Source: Hydrangea macrophylla
Lineage: Eukaryota > Streptophyta > Magnoliopsida > Cornales > Hydrangeaceae
Direction: 5' to 3'
Length of the DNA: 64,000 bases
Assembly: GCA_033977485.1 (NCBI GenBank)
Contig: CM066988.1
Span: forward strand, 30,438,001-30,502,000
Shown: piece after piece, positions 46,602 to 58,039 of the stretch
Position numbering within the stretch: position 1 is the stretch's first letter
How the letters are laid out: each line of letters opens with the position of its first letter
Notes under the pieces: model-generated
Told to the model about the DNA's origin: nothing
Seen by the model: only the letters and a program-made list of their open reading frames with translations
Database searches by the model: none
Program-made: the position numbers and the translations under genes

Positions 46602-48114
46602 TGAAAGGGAAAACAGGTTTAAAGTTAAAATTAAACGCGCAGCGGAAAAGCAAAGTTCAAAACTTTTATTGGTTGCCTGGATCTACTACTCGTTAACTCT
46701 ATAGATGCATACAGGAGAGGGGACAGGTGCATTACCTTATGGTCTTGAACCCAATTCTGATTTAGTCCTTCTCCTTCAATGTGCAGCAGCAATCTCTAAG
46801 AGATCTTCACCCTTATGTCTCCTTGAATGCTCCCGGAGTGGCTAGGGTTGGTGGGAACCCTAATAGTGAGAATAGGGAAGGTTTGGGAACCCTAAACAGG
46901 TTCTGCAGCAACTGGTACGTTAAAACGACGAACTCTGATTTCTGGACGTAGCTGCCCTATTTATAGATTCCCAGAACCGACCTTACTTTCGATCGCTCGA
47001 AGTGACTTCGATCGATCGAACTTTCGATCGATCGAACCACGTTCGATCGATCTAACCTGTCTAGACTTCAATCGATCGAAACAACTTCGATCGATCGAAC
47101 CAGTCTTGACAACATTCTCATTTGCCTTTCCAAGCATTCTGGCGGAGCTAAGAGTGGGACCTCCTAGGTTCTTAATTACTGGCTCCGATTAATTATTATT
47201 CCATCTAGTCAGTACTCTTGACTAAGAAATCAATAATTAATCAATTATCATTAATGCCACTATAAAATGATAATTGCACTCCAGTGCATAAGAACATAAT
47301 CACACATACATAAGTGATTGCTAGACTTGTATAATATGATACGGATGTCCCTCTACCAGACAGTATTCGTATCTATCATTGGGATGTATGTTTTAAGATA
47401 CTGTCGACCCAATAGATAGTACATCTTATATTCCTCAAGTATCATTCACTACGCTTGGATTACTAAACATGTCAACAATAATACTTTGTTGACAAGGCTG
47501 GCCAGCTCTCAGTAATCACTCCTAGTGACATTCTCGAGGGAATACTTACTCTTCGTTTTATAGAAGAGGGTAGAATTCCATCTTGACAATATATGTTCCC
47601 AACGTTGCATACTTGATTACCCAAGATACCCAGGTGTTGATCTTGCAAGACCTCACTGATTGGTAAGTCAAAGCAACCAAGCACACAACTTGTGTTCATA
47701 ATTGCCTCAGGATTAAGGACATGTATCCCTATACAAGTTTTGAGTTCCTATTGACAGTGACAGCGTTTAGGCGTCAATAGGTTTAGCTCAGGTCCGTCAA
47801 TGCACCGTGTGCACTAGCATATTAACCAAGTGTCAAAGACTCTTATGAACGAGATTCATCATTCTACCCCGTAGATGTTAATCATGCTACAGTGTATACC
47901 TGATAAGTTATCCAAACTCATCATCCACTGTGACTTATTTGAAGCAACAAGGATTTGTGATTCATATCTCACATGTGTAATCACATACACAAATAAACCA
48001 CATACAATGTTGTTTAAGGATTCCAGTCTAATATTCATCTCATGAACTAACATGCACAAATGCATTATGATATTCCATTGTCCAACTAACTGGTTTGAGG
48101 GCATATTCCCAACA
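46602..48114 (-). repeat. 3' LTR of copia H
   Basis: Essentially identical to 53,125-54,637 (offset 6,523). TATA (minus CTATAAATAG) at 46,957-46,966 and a palindrome array at 46,988-47,099. The small frame at 47,472-47,699 is found in both LTRs but has no family resemblance. Confidence 0.95.
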
Positions 48115-49600
48115 AACTCCCACTTGCACTCATAACCATATAGCGTTAGCACTAACACTAGCATAGTCTCTGTGAGTTGTCAAAATCCTTAACCCGTAAG
48201 GTTTTGCATAGGGGCTAATGATCGTCGACTGAAACAATCCATAGTATGACACTTTCATGTTATACTATATCCCTAGACAAAAGATGTCACAAGACATGTA
48301 TCCAGTAAAGTTAATTCGAACATTGTCCAAAACACCATCACCCTGTATATATCCGCTAGTTCTTTCTCAAGCCCTAGAGAATATATACTTTGTGATAGGT
48401 CAGAAAACTGAACAATCATTTGGACTGATATCTGTGAACAACCTAAACAGTATAACAGATATCCCATACTTAACATCACATATAAGGTTTATCAACAGCG
48501 AAGGCTTTATGATATACCTTTCATGCGACCTCTTTCATCTTGCATCCTAAGATACAAGTCTTGAAAGACCAATAAGTTATGTTCAAAGGTGGAAAAACCT
48601 TTATCGAAAATGTTCTACGTTGAATCTAGCCAGCAACTTTCCGATATAGAAGTTTGAGATAATCGCATTGTCTTAACTTTCCGATCTTGAATGAGCAAAA
48701 ACCAAAGGTTATAGCTCACCTCACCGAGATCACAAATATCAAGTATACTGAAAAAACTTAACCTCAACCACTGATAACACAACTTTAACATCTCGCAATG
48801 ATAAAGATATCATCTATACGAGGAACCATAATCACCACCACACTTCCTTTGCGCAAGGATCCTTTCATCCACTTAAGCCACATTCATACTTCAGACGAAT
48901 CCAAAGTATTTTGACCAACATGTCAAAACAGATGTCCTTATCTCTGGATGATTGCTTAAGTCCGTAGACTTATGCAAATCATATACCGGAGCTTCCTTAT
49001 CACAAAACTTCAATGCACAAGGAGATTTTAGCAACGCTAAGAATTCTCCCACTAGAATGAAGTACCGATGTAGGAACGGATGAAGAGGTAGTAGATTTTA
49101 GTTCTAGATGATTTATAGATTGCTTTAAGATATAAATTACTTTACTCTTTTATATTATCTTTCCTTTGCAAAATTTGGTCTCCAACCAACTTTTGTTTTC
49201 TCTGGAAACACTACAAAAGTATTATACTTCTAATCTAGATTCAAAAGGCTCATCATTTCTTTACACCAAAGTGCTAGACATCCTTGTCCAAAGTTACCAT
49301 GAGAAAGAAGTCGCATTCTTTTCACAACTTTGGGGATGTCTATCGAAAAGAATTGCTTTTGAATAAGATCAAGTATATACATTGTAGTTCCATCGAGAAA
49401 AACAAGGAACAGTAGTAACTCTAAATAACTCATCCCATGACCCAGTCATATCTAAAAGAAGATAGTTCCTTCTACCTGCTACACCATCCCGTGGAGGCGC
49501 ACTAGGTGTAGACCGTCGAGAAAGAATTTCATTCTTATCTCTTATAGACAATAAACGCATTAGACAGATACTCACCATTTTGATCAAATCAAAAGGCAAT
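48115..49600 (-). pseudogene. pol: Degenerate copia pol of element H
   Basis: Only traces remain. An integrase remnant near 49,500 reads P-S-A-P-P-R-D-G-V-A-G-R-R-N, matching the copia P-Q-Q-N-G-V-A-E-R-R-N block. Near 48,810 the RT box is I-D-D-I where copia has Y-V-D-D-I. Frame changes and stops are everywhere. The element can move only with enzymes from elsewhere. Confidence 0.65.
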
Positions 49601-49811
49601 GATATTCTTTTACCAACAACTCCTCATTCCAAACCTTTCGAATTTCTTCAAAAGATTGAAGAAAAGGTGCAATAGGTAAATTTATATCAGTATCTGGAGT
49701 AGCCAAAACTACTTCGTAACTCTAATGTTTATTGGCCCACATACGTGAGTATGCCTAATTCTTATAAGTCTTTGGTCGTGTGATCTCTCAAAAGAAAAAA
49801 TCACCTGATCA

Positions 49812-50034
49812 CATTACCCTCTAAATAGGATTGACAAATAGGCAGTGGTCTTAGCAACCCAAAAAGTCTAGGATCCAATCCTCTACTTCCTATTTATCCT
49901 ATTTAGATTAATATGATCTGATCACGTTTACTCTCTAAATAGGATTGACAAATAGGCAATGGTCTTAGCAACCAAAAGAGTTTAGGATCCAATCCTTTAC
50001 TCCCCATTTATCCTATTTAGATTAAATGTGATCT
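49812..50034. repeat. Two ~115-bp direct repeats with internal inverted arms
   Basis: TCTAAATAGGATTGACAAAT...TATCCTATTTAGATTAA occurs twice (from 49,812 and 49,929). Within each unit CTAAATAGGAT pairs with ATCCTATTTAG, so each can form a hairpin. Located between gag and the pol relic of H; 50,035-50,460 has no gene. Confidence 0.8.
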
Positions 50035-50462
50035 ATCCTCTAAACCAAAAAGTTATAGAATTAGTTGAAGGAGCTATCCTTTTAGATGGTAAAATACCCA
50101 TGAGTCATTTAAATACTGCATTAGATAATATAAGAGAAACAAGAGTAAATCGGTGAGATACTTGCTTGACGAGTTATTAGATCACATTAAAAGAATGCTT
50201 TTAATCAACAATTTCAGTACCAAAATCAAAAGAATAAATATTATTCATTAATTCAAAACTGAAATCCATCTAATAACTCCATAAGTTTTATTACAATATA
50301 AAACTACTAATCTAATAGCAACTCTTGCATCAGATCCCAAAAGGCAATCAAGATCTTCTAATCACTGCACATTCTTATTTTCCAATCCCCTGCATCAATT
50401 ACAGATATAATTAGAAAATTTAGAATTAGTGCCCATAGTAGTTGAAGTATCAGTTTTTCAAC

Positions 50463-51323
50463 TTACTTCAAAACTAGTGAAAGGATCGTACCTTGCCTTT
50501 TGGCAGTCAAGTATTCCACACAGTTCCTTTTCCAATGCCCTCTCACGCCACAATGGAAACACTTTCCTTTCGGCATAGCACCAGCCTTTCCCTTTCCAAG
50601 TCTTGCCTTCTTCCCAATAGTTGGGTTAGGCTCACCTATCCTTGAGTCTTGCTTCTCCTTCTCTGAACTTGTGCTCTCAGGCTTAGTTCCAGAAGATGAA
50701 GCCATTCCAATGTTCTGAACATTTGACTCTTCTTTGACTATATCCATCGTTGCCTCAAGAGAGCTCATCAATTCACTTGTTGAAAAAACTGTTTTACTCA
50801 TTTTAAAAACCTTTTTAAATTGAGTGAATGATGAAGGCAACGAATGCAAGATTATGTCAACTTGAGTCTCACCATCAATGTCGGAACCCAGAACTTCCAG
50901 TACTTTGAAATAAGTAATCATTTTAAAAACATGCTCTCTTATTGAAGTTCCTTCCAACATTCTGGTGTCCATGACTAATTCCAAGGCTCTAAGCCTTGCA
51001 GTTCGACTTAGCTCCCCAAACATCTCCTCGAGGTTCAATATTATAGCACGGGCAGTGTTTAAAGGTTGATGTTGCTGCTTCAACACATCAGACAAAGAGT
51101 CTAAGATGCTAGAGCGAGCTATACCATCAAATCTTATCCACTGCCAATATTGATCCGCAAGATCAGTTGGGGTGTCATGGCATGGAATAGGTGGACAGGG
51201 AATGGTAAGAACGTATTTACATCCATTAGCAGTTAACAATTCATCCAGTTCCAGTTTCCATTCAACGTAGTTGTTTCCAATTAGCTTATTCTGGATCATG
51301 GTTATAGCAAGTGGGCTAGACAT
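50463..51323 (-). CDS. gag: Copia Gag (UBN2-type) of element H, intact
   Basis: A 286-residue open frame. The ATG at 51,323 begins M-S-S-P-L-A and is chosen because the copia Gag start (K-L-I-G-N-N-Y-V-E-W) follows about 13 residues on; an earlier in-frame ATG lacks similarity. The UBN2 capsid-like region has W-x-R-F-D-G-I-A-R-S and L-H-S-L-P-S-S-F. A basic linker leads to a canonical CX2CX4HX4C zinc knuckle, C-F-H-C-G-V-R-G-H-W-K-R-N-C, near the C-terminus, then a stop about 18 residues later. Gag coats element RNA in virus-like particles. It is the only retroelement gene in the window without disabling changes, in contrast to the dead pol beside it. Confidence 0.9.
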   Translation of the reverse strand: MSSPLAITMIQNKLIGNNYVEWKLELDELLTANGCKYVLTIPCPPIPCHDTPTDLADQYWQWIRFDGIARSSILDSLSDVLKQQHQPLNTARAIILNLEEMFGELSRTARLRALELVMDTRMLEGTSIREHVFKMITYFKVLEVLGSDIDGETQVDIILHSLPSSFTQFKKVFKMSKTVFSTSELMSSLEATMDIVKEESNVQNIGMASSSGTKPESTSSEKEKQDSRIGEPNPTIGKKARLGKGKAGAMPKGKCFHCGVRGHWKRNCVEYLTAKRQGTILSLVLK

Positions 51324-53110
51324 TATGAATCTGAAATATAAATAATGTAACATAATTACAATATGGAAATCATGAATATGACAATTTATATGATACATTG
51401 GAATTCCCTTAACCAACTCATTAATTGTCTTCAGGATGTCAAGCCTATGCAATTAAGTCTCCGTGTGGCGATCATAACCTCATAGCCTGATTGGGAAACC
51501 CATCATGAATGTCATGCAACTCTTACAAAACAGTTCATGACTCCTGAACTTTTGGTCTCTAAGTTTCTGGATAATGCTCCGTGTGGAATCCCTTACCCAT
51601 AGCTTAGCTAGTGTTTACCATTAACTAGAATCCAATGACAACCGCCTCAAGTAGTGCCTCAGTGTAGTGGTCACCCTCTAACGCGTCTCATTGATTCTAT
51701 CCAAAGGAAGTTCATATCTAGTAACCAATGAATAGTCTATCCTCCGTATGGAATGATCACCCATGGCTGGGTGACACAGAATATACTACCCACCTTACAA
51801 TGAACCGTTTATGGAAGACCGTGGGAGTTATAAAATAAGAGTTATAAAATAAGTCCCTCTCCCACTAGATTTTTATAAGAAGTTCATATCTAGCAATCAA
51901 TAAGAAATACCCTCCGTATGGAATGATCACTCATAAATGAGTGACACAGAGTATTTATCATACTTACAATGAACTAATAGGAATTTTTCAATTTTAAAAA
52001 ATTGTTTCTACACATTGCCCATAAACATCAAGTGTTTATTAATGTGTTGGAAAAGTTTTTGAATTTTATTTTAGAAAACTTGTTTTACGTGCATGCGAGT
52101 AGTAACAATACATAAAATACCAATCACAACTAAGCACATAAAACCAAAACTAAAATGGAATAAAAGCATTTAACAATGCCTCTATCTCCCATGGCTCTAT
52201 CTCCATAGAACCTCCTTCTTGGTTTGATTGCCTCCGACTCCATCTCCATGGACAACGGCTTGTTCCTCCAACTTCATGGATTTTCTAATTCTATTACATT
52301 GGTCCTATGCTTCTCTCGAAGCTTACAATTTATCTAGAAATAAAAATAACAACAATAAAATAAAAGGCTAGGGAAACCGATGCGACTTTCCTTTTCATAG
52401 GATTGAAGTCACAGCGCCCTTTACATAAGCCTTAAATCCAAACCAACAATTAAATACATCATAAATACAAAATTTAAAAGTCTTGGTGCCATGGGAGATA
52501 GCGAACTAAGCTTGCTGCAAAAGGGTTAGTCGCATGCACAACCACGCATATATATAACAAATAAATGTACCATTGGAACCCCTAGTTGATTCACATAGTA
52601 TGTAAACTCTTTACATACTGAATTAGAAAAACAGCATCACAGTTCTCTGTCACACTTCGATCGATCGAAAAGGTTCGATCGATTGAACCTTAGATCGATT
52701 GAACAAAGTTCAATCGATCGAACTTTCAGTTTCACAGAATGTTTTGAAAAACTTACAGCATAAATAAAATTTTTAAAGTAAATATTTTAAAACCTTTAAA
52801 TCTATAAACTGAAACCCTGGACAGAAAAGCAGTCTCGATCGATCGAACACCATTCGATCGATCGAACAGAACCAACGTTCGATCGATCGAAACTAGTTCG
52901 ATCGCTTGAGAACAGATGATGTTCGATCGATCGATACTACTTCGATCGATTGAACCCACCTTGCATCCTATGCAATCAAAGATTTGTGTTCTGCTGCGAT
53001 AACACTACAGAATCAAATCTGTGATGATGCAGTTTTGAAAACAGTTCCAAAAACAACATGCAAATCAAAACTAGTGTCCAAAAACGCATCTATAGATCCA
53101 AACAAGCGAG
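51324..53110 (-). other. Leader of copia H with duplicated segments and palindromes
   Basis: Non-coding. Two ~100-bp direct repeats containing CCTCCGTATGGAATGATCAC and GTGACACAGARTAT lie at 51,711-51,812 and 51,870-51,972. TTCGATCGATCGAA-type palindromes cluster at 52,655-52,725 and 52,831-52,955. The short frame at 52,753-52,959 only reflects these palindromes. Confidence 0.75.
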
Positions 53111-53122
53111 GCTCTGATACCA
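53111..53122 (-). other. Primer-binding site of copia H (tRNA-iMet)
   Basis: Minus-strand TGGTATCAGAGC, two bases from the LTR end; a perfect iMet-type PBS. Confidence 0.95.
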
Positions 53123-53124
53123 AT

Positions 53125-54637
53125 TGAAAGGGAAAACAGGTTTAAAGTTAAAATTAAACGCGCAGCGGAAAAACAAAGTTCAAAACTTTTATTGGTTGCC
53201 TGGATCTACTACTCGTTAACTCTATAGATGCATACAGGAGAGGGGACAGGTGCATTACCTTATGGTCTTGAACCCAATTCTGATTTAGTCCTTCTCCTTC
53301 AATGTGCAGCAGCAATCTCTAAGAGATCTTCACCCTTATGTCTCCTTGAATGCTCCCGGAGTGGCTAGGGTTGGTGGGAACCCTAATAGTGAGAATAGGG
53401 AAGGTTTGGGAACCCTAAACAGGTTCTGCAGCAACTGGTACGTTAAAACGACGAACTCTGATTTCTGGACGTAGCTGCCCTATTTATAGATTCCCAGAAC
53501 CGACCTTACTTTCGATCGCTCGAAGTGACTTCGATCGATCGAACTTTCGATCGATCGAACCACGTTCGATCGATCTAACCTGTCTAGACTTCAATCGATC
53601 GAAACAACTTCGATCGATCGAACCAGTCTTGACAACATTCTCATTTGCCTTTCCAAGCATTCTGGCGGAGCTAAGAGTGGGACCTCCTAGGTTCTTAATT
53701 ACTGGCTCCGATTAATTATTATTCCATCTAGTCAGTACTCTTGACTAAGAAATCAATAATTAATCAATTATCATTAATGCCACTATAAAATGATAATTGC
53801 ACTCCAGTGCATAAGAACATAATCACACATACATAAGTGATTGCTAGACTTGTATAATATGATACGGATGTCCCTCTACCAGACAGTATTCGTATCTATC
53901 ATTGGGATGTATGTTTTAAGATACTGTCGACCCAATAGATAGTACATCTTATATTCCTCAAGTATCATTCACTACGCTTGGATTACTAAACATGTCAACA
54001 ATAATACTTTGTTGACAAGGCTGGCCAGCTCTCAGTAATCACTCCTAGTGACATTCTCGAGGGAATACTTACTCTTCGTTTTATAGAAGAGGGTAGAATT
54101 CCATCTTGACAATATATGTTCCCAACGTTGCATACTTGATTACCCAAGATACCCAGGTGTTGATCTTGCAAGACCTCACTGATTGGTAAGTCAAAGCAAC
54201 CAAGCACACAACTTGTGTTCATAATTGCCTCAGGATTAAGGACATGTATCCCTATACAAGTTTTGAGTTCCTATTGACAGTGACAGCGTTTAGGCGTCAA
54301 TAGGTTTAACTCAGGTCCGTCAATGCACCGTGTGCACTAGCATATTAACCAAGTGTCAAAGACTCTTATGAACGAGATTCATCATTCTACCCCGTAGATG
54401 TTAATCATGCTACAGTGTATACCTGATAAGTTATCCAAACTCATCATCCACTGTGACTTATTTGAAACAACAAGGATTTGTGATTCATATCTCACATGTG
54501 TAATCACATACACAAATAAACCACATACAATGTTGTTTAAGGATTCCAGTCTAATATTCATCTCATGAACTAACATGCACAAATGCATTATGATATTCCA
54601 TTGTCCAACTAACTGGTTTGAGGGCATATTCCCAACA
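53125..54637 (-). repeat. 5' LTR of copia H
   Basis: TGTTGGGAATATGCCC to CCCTTTCA on the minus strand; the promoter copy that would drive element RNA. It differs from the 3' LTR at three noticed positions. Confidence 0.95.
53480..53622 (-). promoter_or_regulatory. Copia H core promoter with TTCGATCGATCGAA array
   Basis: TATA box CTATAAATAG (minus, 53,480-53,489). From 53,511 to 53,622, 20-130 bp upstream in transcription direction, lie six copies or near copies of the 14-bp palindrome TTCGATCGATCGAA. The array also exists in the 3' LTR, in copia G and twice in the leader. Confidence 0.6.
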
Positions 54638-54642
54638 TGGAG

Positions 54643-54741
54643 TTCATCAGGCTGATGTCAAGAAAGAAGTCTAAAGCCCGAGTAAGAGGCCAAAAAGCCA
54701 TGAACATCGTGAACCAAGCCCGAGAAGGTCTGTCAACGTGA
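54643..54741 (+). pseudogene. gag: Gag of element I, continuation after copia H
   Basis: Removing copia H and one TGGAG copy joins codon 46,599-46,601 to 54,643 in frame. The frame then continues 32 basic residues (rich in K, R, Q) to a TGA at 54,739-54,741. This is direct evidence that H is younger than I. The rest of I (54,742-54,831) stops at the truncated copia J. Confidence 0.85.
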
Positions 54742-54831
54742 GATTGTCACTACCATGGCAAAGTCAGGCGAAGCCCGAGTGGCGGGCAAAACATTCGTTG
54801 GTTCAGCAAATCGGCCAAGGCGAATCCGGCC

Positions 54832-54881
54832 GATAATAAATCAACTACATAAAGCATGGCTTTTAGTATATATCCCTAACA
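54832..54881 (-). repeat. 3' LTR remnant of copia J (~50 bp)
   Basis: AATCAACTACATAAAGCATG...TATATATCCCTAACA matches the outer end of the 5' LTR at 61,634-61,685. A polypurine tract (minus AAGTGGGAGAT) adjoins it at 54,882-54,892. Confidence 0.85.
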
Positions 54882-54893
54882 ATCTCCCACTTA

Positions 54894-56372
54894 GACTCAA
54901 AGTCATGATGCGACACACCTCACTCCTATCCCTTCTATGTGACTATCAAAAGTCTTGGCCGGTAAGCTCTTAGTGAACGGATCTGCCAGGTTATTTGCTG
55001 ACGCTATCTTGGTCACTTCAACATCACCTCTTTGCACGATCTCTCATATCAGGTGATACTTACGCTCAATATGTTTTCCCTTCTTATCGACCCTAGGTTC
55101 CTTTGAGTTAGCAGCTGCTCCGCTATTATCGCAGTAAAGGGTAATAGCCGATTGTACCGCAGGTACTACTCTTAGATCTATAAGGAAGCTTCTGAGCCAA
55201 ACGGCCTCCTTAGCGGCTTTCGAAGTGGCCACATACTCAGCTTCCATGGTGGAATCAGCAATACATGACTACTTGATACTCCTCCAATTAATGGCTCCAC
55301 CTCCTAGGGTAAACACATATTCTGAGGTAGACTTTCTAGAATCCCTATCTGACATGAAATCAGAATCTGTGTACCCAATGGGTACAAGACTGTCTGCCTG
55401 GTAAACTAACATATAGGCTCGAGTCCTTTTCAGGTACTTGAGAATATTTTTCACCGCAGTTCAATGTTCTTGCCCTTGATTAGACTGATATATACTAACC
55501 ATGCCAACAGCAAAGCAGATGTCAGGTCTAGTACATAGCATAGCATATATTAGGCGTCCTACTGCAGAGGCATAAGGAACTACCTTCATCTTCTGTATCT
55601 CATCAGGTGTCTTAGGACACTGATCCTTAGATAGAGTAATTCCACGTCTGAAGGGAAGGAATCCCATCTTGGAATCTTGCATGCTAAACCTAGCAAGAAT
55701 ATTGTCGATATAAGTGCCTTATGACAAGCCCAACATCCTATTCTTGTGATCTCGCATAAGCTTGATCCCTAGGGTGTGACCGACTTATCCCAAGTCCTTC
55801 ATATCGAATTGACTAGACAACCATACCCTTACAGAAGATAATACCCCGACATCATTTTTAATTAGCAAGATATCATCCACATATTGTACTAAGAACACCA
55901 CCACGCTTCCATCATGTTTCTTGTACACACAGGATTCATTCGCAAATTGATCAAAACCAACAGACTTGATTGCTTGATCAGAGCGGATATTCCAAGACCT
56001 AGATGCCTACTTAAGTCCATAAATTGACTTCTTAAGCTTGCACACCATATAGATGCACTCATTAAGATTCCCATTAAGAAATGTTGTCTTGACATCCATT
56101 TGCCAAATTTCATAATCAAAACGTACAGCAATGGATAAGAGAATCAGGATAGACTTTAGCATGGTCACCGGCAAAAAAGTTTCCTCATAATCGATTCCTT
56201 CTTTTTGAGTGAACCCTTTCCCAACAATCCTTACTTTAAAGGTTTCCACCTTACCATCTGCTTCTCTCCTCTTCTTATAGATCCACTTGCATCCAATGGG
56301 TTTGATTTCATTGGGTGGTTCTACAAGATCCCAGACTTGATTGGAGTACATAGACTCTATTTCAGACTTCAT
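54894..56372 (-). pseudogene. pol: Copia RT and RNase H of element J
   Basis: RT begins N-Q-V-W-D-L-V-E-P-P and G-C-K-W-I-Y-K-K, with Q-M-D-V-K-T-T-F-L-N-G. The catalytic Y-V-D-D-I-L-L-I is at about 55,870-55,890. RNase H follows with G-Y-T-D-S-D-F, E-A-E-Y-V-A and Y-C-D-N-S-G-A, then K-H-I-E-R-K-Y-H-L-I. Stops separate the pieces (near 56,006, 55,460, 55,268, 55,043), several fitting CAA-to-TAA or TGG-to-TGA change. Catalytic residues survive, but the polyprotein does not. Confidence 0.9.
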
Positions 56373-56844
56373 AGTCTTTTGCCAAAGATCTGCATCTTTA
56401 TCTTGGAGTGCTTCATTGTAGTTACAAGGATCGGTACCTTATTCATCAGGGACCCGGTCATAAGACTCTCCTAAGAACATATACTGGTCAGGTTGAATCA
56501 CAACCCTCCCACTACGACGAGGCACAACCTGTGTCTGTGTATCACTGATATTTCATCGTAAAGATTCTAAACCTAATACACCATTATTTGCATGTTGTAC
56601 TGGTTCAGGAACCTTTAATGGTTGGTTCGGGATCTACACGAGTTTCAGTAATCCTCCCACCACAACGTGATAATAGAATATCGATAACTCTTTCTTATGG
56701 TGTTTCTTCTCGTACCGATGCTAACGAAGAAGTATGTGTCGGTGTCTTCTCTCTCATTTCCTCTAGAACAATACGGCTTTTAGGCTTGTGGTCCATAACA
56801 TAGTCCTCTTCTAAGAATATGGCATTGGTGCTAACAATAACCTT

Positions 56845-58039
56845 CTAATCCTTAGGACTATAAAACAGACCACCTTTAGTTCTTCTTGAATACCCAACAA
56901 GGGAACATACTTCTGTTCTCGATTCCAACTTTTCTGCGTTCCCTTTCAGCACATGTGCTGGACTACCCCAAATTCGAACATGCCACAGACTAGGCTTTCG
57001 CCCAATCCAGAATTCTGTGGGAGTAGTAGGTACTGACTTAGATGGTACCAAGTTTAGAATGTATGTAGCTGTCTCTAATGCGTGTCCCCAAAAGAAAATT
57101 AGTAAATCCGAATAACTCATCATCGATCTTACCTTGTCCATGTGAGTCCTGTTCCTTCTTTCTGCTACACCGTTCTGTTGATGCATACAGGGTGCAGACA
57201 ACTGGGATATAATCCCTTGCTCCAATAAGTACTCCCTAAACTCTCCCAAGAGGTACTCTCTACCATGATCAGATCGTAGTGTCTTGATACATTTACCTAG
57301 ACGCTTCTCCATTTCAGCCTTAAAGTCTTTGAATTTTTCAAAGCATTCAGATTTACGCCGTAACAAATAAATGTACCCATACCTTGAGTAATCATCGATG
57401 AAAGTGACAAAGCACTAAAATCCCCCCTCTTGCTTGGACAGTCATAGGACCACACAAATCAAAGTGAACCAGTTCCAACGGTTCTTTTGCCCTATAGCCC
57501 TTGGCCGAGAACGGCCTCTTGGTCATTTTACCTTCCAAGCAGGATTCACACACTGGAAGTGCCTCCACTTCCAATGAACCTAATGGCCCATTTTGAACCA
57601 GTCTTTAAATCCTTTTCAAATTAATATGACCAAGGCATAAGTGCCAAAGATGCGTTTTGTTCATCCTCAAAGGTTCTTTTCTCTTAAATGGCAAACTATT
57701 TGTGTTATTCAATTCATTAAGTTGCAATATTGGAGAGACATGATTTATAATATAAAGATCATCCACCATTTGACCAGAACAAATAAAACGCTGATTTTCT
57801 TTAATAACTACTATTTTATTAAAATGAACTGAATATCTTTTTTTTACTAAACTAGAAACTGAAACCAAACTCCTTCTAATAGAAGGTAGAAAAAGGCAAT
57901 TTCTTAATATTAAAATCTTATCTCTACCAAAAATAAGATGTAGATCTCCTACTGCAACTGCTGCTACTCTCGTAGCATTTCCCATACATATATAAATCTC
58001 TCCATCACTTAGCTGTCTGGTCCCCTGAAATCCCTGCAA
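56845..58039 (-). pseudogene. pol: Copia integrase and GAG-pre-integrase of element J
   Basis: 58,039-57,605 holds the region after protease and the pre-integrase H-L-W-H-L-C-L-G-H-I box. 57,574-57,392 has the zinc ligand C-E-S-C and the integrase start with H-F-D-L-C-G-P. 57,366-56,845 carries L-R-S-D-H-G-R-E-Y and Q-Q-N-G-V-A-E-R-R-N, the second D and E of the catalytic triad. Stops or frame changes lie between the pieces. 56,373-56,844 is a low-similarity linker to RT. Confidence 0.9.

Larger units (their letters stand above)
46602..54637 (-). mobile_element. Ty1/copia element H, full length, 8,036 bp
   Basis: A complete insertion on the minus strand: 5' LTR (53,125-54,637), iMet PBS, leader, intact gag, decayed pol, polypurine tract (minus AAGTGGGAGTT beside 48,115) and 3' LTR (46,602-48,114). 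Both LTRs are 1,513 bp, start TGTTGGGAATATGCCC and end TTTTCCCTTTCA. The host sequence TGGAG is duplicated at 46,597-46,601 and 54,638-54,642. By eye only three LTR differences, all A/G, were found, so insertion is recent. It split the gag of gypsy element I. Confidence 0.95.

Noticed and set aside
47472..47699. 75-residue frame present identically in both copia H LTRs
   Set aside because: Identity only reflects the young LTR pair; it is not kept open in the older copia G LTR and has no motif.
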